The notes beneath the pieces are model-generated. The model worked only from the letters and a program-made list of their open reading frames with translations. It was not told the origin of the DNA and searched no databases. A stretch of 64,000 nt of DNA from Methylomonas sp. LW13. Its GTDB lineage: Bacteria > Pseudomonadota > Gammaproteobacteria > Methylococcales > Methylomonadaceae. Numbering within the stretch: the stretch's first letter is position 1; every line of letters starts with the position of its first letter. The stretch covers positions 5,022,001-5,086,000 of the forward strand of contig NZ_CP033381.1 in NCBI RefSeq assembly GCF_016865255.1. The letters are read 5' to 3'. Of the stretch, positions 60,351 to 64,000 are shown in pieces. A program made the translations under genes and the position numbers.

Positions 60351-60767
60351 ATGGTTAAGCAAGCGATAGTTTTGGTATTTGGCTGGCTTTTGTCAGGCAC
60401 GGCCTTCGGCGATCAAGATGACTGGGTCTACACGCCACGTCAGCAACCGCAGCAACGACAATACCGGCAGCAACCCGAGCATCGGCAATACAATCGCCGA
60501 GACGATTACAGCAATGACTATGAACAGGATCGTGATCGTGATCGTGATCGTGATCGTGATCGTGATTTTCAAGACTATCAAAGAAATCAAGGCAATCAAG
60601 GTTTTCAGGGCTATCGAGGCGGCTATCGCGGCTACGTTCCTCAGCCTCCGACCGGCTATCAGGCTCCCTCCGACTATTATGGGTTACCGCCAGTAAGGGG
60701 TTTCGTCTACCCACCGCAACCTCAGCAAATGCCGGGATTCGAGAATCACCAACGCGGACGCTGGTAG
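60351..60767 (+). CDS. Secreted low-complexity Gln/Arg/Asp-rich protein
   Basis: 138 residues: signal peptide (MVKQAIVLVFGWLLSGTAFG), then Gln/Arg/Tyr-rich sequence, an Asp-Arg dipeptide repeat (60528-60566 in DNA) and a C-terminal Gly/Tyr/Pro-rich region. A perfect AGGAGG precedes the ATG. No domain recognised. Confidence 0.7.
   Translation: MVKQAIVLVFGWLLSGTAFGDQDDWVYTPRQQPQQRQYRQQPEHRQYNRRDDYSNDYEQDRDRDRDRDRDRDFQDYQRNQGNQGFQGYRGGYRGYVPQPPTGYQAPSDYYGLPPVRGFVYPPQPQQMPGFENHQRGRW
60528..60566 (+). repeat. Hexanucleotide (GATCGT)6 tandem repeat in a coding sequence
   Basis: Six copies of GATCGT plus GAT, encoding Asp-Arg repeats inside the low-complexity protein gene. Every unit contains a GATC site, seven in total. 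Copy-number changes would keep the reading frame. Confidence 0.95.
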
Positions 60768-61188
60768 CCGCAAAACGAATTATTGATCCTTAGCATGAAA
60801 AATGGCGGCAGGCTTTCGACATCTCTTCACTTAGATTGACCTTACGATACTGAGCGTTTTTGTCGGGAATTCGATAAATTGTCGGACAGTTGGCAAGCGT
60901 TCCCGAAGATTGAGCTTTTTGCGAGTTTTGAGATAGCGATGAAAGTGCTGGGGGTCTATTTACAAGGAAACCTTTAACACATTGATTGCACTGGCGTGCC
61001 CGACAAACTTACCACGAACGGAATCAATAACATATGCTTCGCCTTGAGCCTGCCGGAAGACTTACTCGAAGCGGCCTTAAGTTTTAAAAACAAACAGTTA
61101 TTGCCGAATTTTGGCGCCGGCGGAAATTGGTCATGATTTTGCTTGGCGGTTAATGCCTGTCCAAATCAAATCGACTAAGGGGAATAAA
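60768..61188. other. Gap with gene-fragment-like short frames
   Basis: About 420 bases without a supported gene. Two short plus-strand frames look like degraded coding sequence: one ending at about 60979 (readable as SWQAFPKIELFASFEIAMKV) and one from GTG 60996 to TGA 61136 (46 codons, LSLPEDLLEAALSFKNKQLL). Neither has a ribosome-binding site and I recognise no family. Confidence 0.35.
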
Positions 61189-61644
61189 ATGTTTGAACAC
61201 AAAAATCTTGACGGCACATGGAACCGCGTTGTTTCAACAAGCGATGCGTATCTGAGTGGTGATATTCTGGAAACGCGGGATATGGTCGGCACCGAACCCG
61301 AGAAAATCGCGCGTATGCAATTTGCTGTGATCGGCCAGCGACTGGTCGAACGTTGCCTGCCGCCGGAAGCCTTGAGTGAAACTTGGGCGCAGGATGCCGG
61401 CAAGCTGCCTTGGTGGGATTCGGTAAAAAACCCGCCGCATATGGGTATTATCGCCGACTTCAACAGCCACAACGGCGGTTTGCATCGTATTCCTTTCGAC
61501 GCCAATCATAACGTCGTTGGCTTTGCCAACGATGGCGAGGAAATCGTTCTCGGTAAAGGTGTGTACACAGTCACCCGCAAAAGCGATGGCAAAGAGTTGA
61601 GCGCTGCATCGCAAAGTGAGCTGCGCGCGTTGTATTTCGCATAA
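61189..61644 (+). CDS. Hypothetical protein
   Basis: 151 residues from the ATG at 61189, with AAGGGG at good spacing; the longer frame from 61111 is rejected. Soluble, without signal peptide or obvious motif. It has a Trp/Pro/His-rich middle (WWDSVKNPPHMGIIADFNSHNGG) and a KGVYTVTRKSDGKEL turn near the end. Followed by a perfect 20-base palindrome (61711-61730) that may end transcription. Confidence 0.65.
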   Translation: MFEHKNLDGTWNRVVSTSDAYLSGDILETRDMVGTEPEKIARMQFAVIGQRLVERCLPPEALSETWAQDAGKLPWWDSVKNPPHMGIIADFNSHNGGLHRIPFDANHNVVGFANDGEEIVLGKGVYTVTRKSDGKELSAASQSELRALYFA

Positions 61645-61710
61645 GCGGTGGATTGATCGGCGCTGGACCCGGTTAACCCGGTTTTATTAACCCGGCCCTC
61701 AAACATCGTT

Positions 61711-61730
61711 GCTCCCGCTTAAGCGGGAGC
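61711..61730. terminator. Perfect palindrome downstream of the 151-residue gene
   Basis: Eight-bp stem (GCTCCCGC with GCGGGAGC) around TTAA, fully palindromic over 20 bases. No U run, so termination is only likely. Confidence 0.45.
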
Positions 61731-61838
61731 CCCGTTTGCTCACTCCCGCTCACCGGTATGCTAAGTTTTAGGTAATAATCGGCGCTAGCTGAGAATGCTA
61801 CGAGTTTTTTCGCTGAAAGCAGATTGTCGGAACGGAAC

Positions 61839-62624
61839 ATGGGCATACAGGATCGCGACTACTACCGGGAAAAATATCAACCAGGGTCTAAAGTTGCCGG
61901 CCCTGATGCGGTCGCTCATCGGACGACGCAGCGGGATCGCGGAAAATCCGGTCACAGCGGCATTCGCTATCTTTTGTTTCCGGTCTTAACCATTGCCGCC
62001 CTGTGGTACGGCGCCGATGCCTTTTTGAGGTTCCAACAGTCCAAAAGGCAGACGGAGATACCGCTTCCGGTGGCTATGGCTCCGCAAGCCCAACCACAAT
62101 CTAATCTGATTACTCCCAAAGCCGGCGGCGTGGTTTTAAAAACCGACCCGCAAGGCCATTTTCGCGGTACGGTGTTAGTCAATAATGTGCCGATGCCTTT
62201 TCTAATCGACACCGGAGCGACCAAAACCGTGATTCCGAGCAGTATGGCAATCCAAGCCGGTTTGCCGTTTGGCGGCGTGGTGCAATCCAATACCGCCGGC
62301 GGCAAAGTAGCGGATCGCGCGACTCAAATCACAAGCTTGGTTCTGGGTAGTGCTGTCATTAAAAATCTTGATGCGCACATCAACGACCACCTGGATGAAG
62401 TGTTGATTGGCATGAATACTTTAAAATATTTCCAGATCACGCAAACCGGCAATACGCTGACTTTGTTAGCCAATAACCAAGCCGGCATCAGACCGGCGAG
62501 CCAATACGTGGACAGCCCGGAGAACTTGGCCGCCAATCAATCTGCCAAAAAGCCCACGACCATCAAAAAAACCGTGCATTGCGATGAACGCAAAGTCTGC
62601 ACCACAACCTATAGCGATCATTAA
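61839..62624 (+). CDS. Membrane-anchored retropepsin-like aspartic protease (clan AA)
   Basis: 261 residues from the ATG at 61839. A basic cytoplasmic N-terminus, one membrane helix (about 43-62) and a periplasmic retropepsin fold with the active-site triad LIDTGAT (Asp124) and the flap/psi region IGMNTLKYFQI. Matches the bacterial TIGR02281-type family. The C-terminal 50 residues are Cys- and Lys-rich (TVHCDERKVCTTTY). The stop overlaps the next start (TAATG). Substrate unknown. Confidence 0.88.
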   Translation: MGIQDRDYYREKYQPGSKVAGPDAVAHRTTQRDRGKSGHSGIRYLLFPVLTIAALWYGADAFLRFQQSKRQTEIPLPVAMAPQAQPQSNLITPKAGGVVLKTDPQGHFRGTVLVNNVPMPFLIDTGATKTVIPSSMAIQAGLPFGGVVQSNTAGGKVADRATQITSLVLGSAVIKNLDAHINDHLDEVLIGMNTLKYFQITQTGNTLTLLANNQAGIRPASQYVDSPENLAANQSAKKPTTIKKTVHCDERKVCTTTYSDH

Positions 62625-63244
62625 TGCCAGCCATTAGCAGCAGCTTCTATGCGTACCTATCGCGCTTGCGCTGGATCAAGCGCTGGGGTTTGAAGCGCAA
62701 CGCCCATGAAGAAAATGTCATGGAGCATAGCTGGGAAGTGGCGGTGATTGCCCACACGCTGGCCTTAATCAAAAATCGCTATTTTGACGGCCAACTCGAC
62801 GCCAATGCGGTTGCCACCGCCGCGCTGTATCATGATGTGACGGAAGTGATTACCGGCGATTTGCCGACACCGATCAAATACCACTCACCGGCGATACTCG
62901 GCGCTTACAAGCAAATCGAACAACAGGCCGAAACCGAGCTGTTGAACTTGTTGCCGGACGCATTGCGCGAGGATTTTCGCGCATTTATTCAACACGAAAG
63001 CCTGCCGGATGCTCATCAGCAAATCATCAAAGCGGCCGACAAGATTTCCGCTTATCTAAAATGCCAGGCCGAACTCAAAGCCGGCAACACCGAGTTTGAA
63101 CTGGCCGCCGCGCAGTTGGCTCAGAATATTCATGAATTGCAGCAGCCGGAAGTAGTGTTTTTTATACAGGCGTTTGCGCCGAGTTGCGGCTTGACGCTGG
63201 ATGGCTTAATGCAAAAAAGCGATGCCGAAACAGGTCGGCACTAA
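62624..63244 (+). CDS. yfbR: 5'-deoxynucleotidase (YfbR family, HD domain)
   Basis: 206 residues with HD residues His35, His70-Asp71 and Asp139. Hydrolyses deoxyribonucleoside 5'-monophosphates in characterised relatives. Translationally coupled with the retropepsin gene. Confidence 0.92.
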   Translation: MPAISSSFYAYLSRLRWIKRWGLKRNAHEENVMEHSWEVAVIAHTLALIKNRYFDGQLDANAVATAALYHDVTEVITGDLPTPIKYHSPAILGAYKQIEQQAETELLNLLPDALREDFRAFIQHESLPDAHQQIIKAADKISAYLKCQAELKAGNTEFELAAAQLAQNIHELQQPEVVFFIQAFAPSCGLTLDGLMQKSDAETGRH

Positions 63245-63260
63245 GCTACAAGATCGGGCG

Positions 63261-63929
63261 CTATAATCCGCGCACCAATAGTTTTAACTGATTTTTAAAT
63301 TCGCTTTTCAACCGATAAAGCTGCGCGGGCCTATGCGCGCCGGCTGTTTCGGTTTGCCCTTCTACTGTTTCCAGCACCCCCAGTTCCTCCATTTTTCGTC
63401 GAAAACTGACTTTGTTCAGGGTTTCGCCTAAGCAAGCCTCGTAAATCTTCTGCAATCTTGGCAGGCTGAAGGTTTCACCGGCCAAGTAACAAGGCAAGGA
63501 GGAATATTGCGACTTGTTACGAATCCGCTCCACCGCCGCGGCAATGATGTCGTTATGGTCAAACGGTAAGCGCCGCAAGGCATCCACTGCACAAATAGTC
63601 AGGCCGGGATGGTTTGCGGACAAGATCAAATCGGCATCGACCAAAGCAAAATACGCCACCGAGATCGACCAGCCGCGTGGGTCCCGCGCTGCGCCGGCAA
63701 AGGTTTTCAGTTGCTCTAAATAGGGCGGCAGCAAACCGGTTTTTTGTTGCAGGATGCGTACCGCGGCGTCCAGGCAATCCCTATCGTCTTGCGCGTGAAT
63801 ATACCCGCCGGGCAAGGCTTCCTGGTTTGCGTAAGGTTCTTTGTCGCGCTTGGACAGCGTAACGCACAAGCGATCTTCTTGGATGATCAGCAAGACAATA
63901 TCAACAGTTGAAATAATGGGTTCGAGCAT
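63261..63929 (-). CDS. NrtR-like NUDIX transcriptional regulator
   Basis: 222 residues: a NUDIX domain with a degenerate box (GGYIHAQDDRDCLDAAVRIL lacks the REUXEE glutamates) followed by a winged-helix domain (about 145-220: FSLPRLQKIYEACLGETLNKVSFRRKMEELG). This is the NrtR arrangement, regulators of NAD metabolism that bind ADP-ribose derivatives. Convergent with yfbR. An inverted repeat upstream may be its operator. The neighbouring target gene lies outside the window. Confidence 0.85.
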   Translation of the reverse strand: MLEPIISTVDIVLLIIQEDRLCVTLSKRDKEPYANQEALPGGYIHAQDDRDCLDAAVRILQQKTGLLPPYLEQLKTFAGAARDPRGWSISVAYFALVDADLILSANHPGLTICAVDALRRLPFDHNDIIAAAVERIRNKSQYSSLPCYLAGETFSLPRLQKIYEACLGETLNKVSFRRKMEELGVLETVEGQTETAGAHRPAQLYRLKSEFKNQLKLLVRGL

Positions 63930-63961
63930 AGCAATATTGAGTTGGGCTACTTGAGGTATCT

Positions 63962-63984
63962 TAGTTAGTAAAGAATTATAACTA
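63962..63984. promoter_or_regulatory. Inverted repeat upstream of the NrtR-like gene
   Basis: TAGTTA-N11-TAACTA in an AT-rich stretch about 35-55 bases before the start codon. Spacing and base content fit an NrtR operator, but no consensus was computed. Confidence 0.35.
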
Positions 63985-64000
63985 TACCTGCATACAAAAT

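Overview
The window reads as a chromosomal segment of a gammaproteobacterium. Gene content and protein flavour (dCACHE/PAS hybrid kinase, TonB receptor with YfiR partner, DUF3240 genes attached to a Czc-type efflux operon, very long PstC and PstA) fit a methanotroph of the order Methylococcales, for example a Methylomonas relative. That assignment is inference from gene content. No rRNA or tRNA gene, CRISPR array or recognisable transposase was seen. Coding density is high, and many neighbouring genes overlap by 1-4 bases (ATGA, GTGA or TAATG junctions).

Layout. 0-4 kb: large sensor hybrid histidine kinase, cut by the left edge. 4-8 kb, minus: metH with a glutaredoxin-like gene at its 3' end, divergent from a DUF2970 gene. 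8.2-11.7 kb: small membrane protein genes, a 42-codon gene, an HTTM-DCC membrane protein and two tandemly duplicated small lipoproteins, each with its own promoter-like sequence and terminator. 11.7-16 kb, minus: glyQ-glyS-gmhB-plsC. 16.3-18.4 kb: large zeta-toxin-family ATPase. 18.5-28.8 kb, plus: a yfaP/yfaT/yfaA/yfaS-type alpha-2-macroglobulin operon. It is interrupted at 22.0-24.0 kb by an AT-rich CoiA-like nuclease gene between two inverted copies of a ~250-bp structured repeat.

29-36.4 kb, minus: CzcCBA-type metal efflux operon followed by two DUF3240 genes, one fused to an RRM. 36.5-40.8 kb, plus: Tim44-domain protein, methyltransferase, TonB-dependent receptor and YfiR. 41-47.7 kb, minus: pstS-pstC-pstA-pstB-phoU behind a tandem Pho box that overlaps the end of folA. 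48.4-55.3 kb: asparaginase (plus), then flgO-like, SPOR and argS genes, and hisE-tatABC-yggS, all minus. 55.5-60 kb: LysR regulator, methyltransferase, rhodanese and typA (plus), then a TauE-type permease (minus). 60.3-64 kb: short secreted or hypothetical proteins, retropepsin, yfbR and an NrtR-like regulator.

The most unusual signal is the 22.04-23.97 kb block. Two diverged inverted copies of a multi-hairpin repeat differ at several stem positions by compensatory double changes. They flank a foreign-looking CoiA-like gene, and the downstream yfaS reading frame now begins inside this block.
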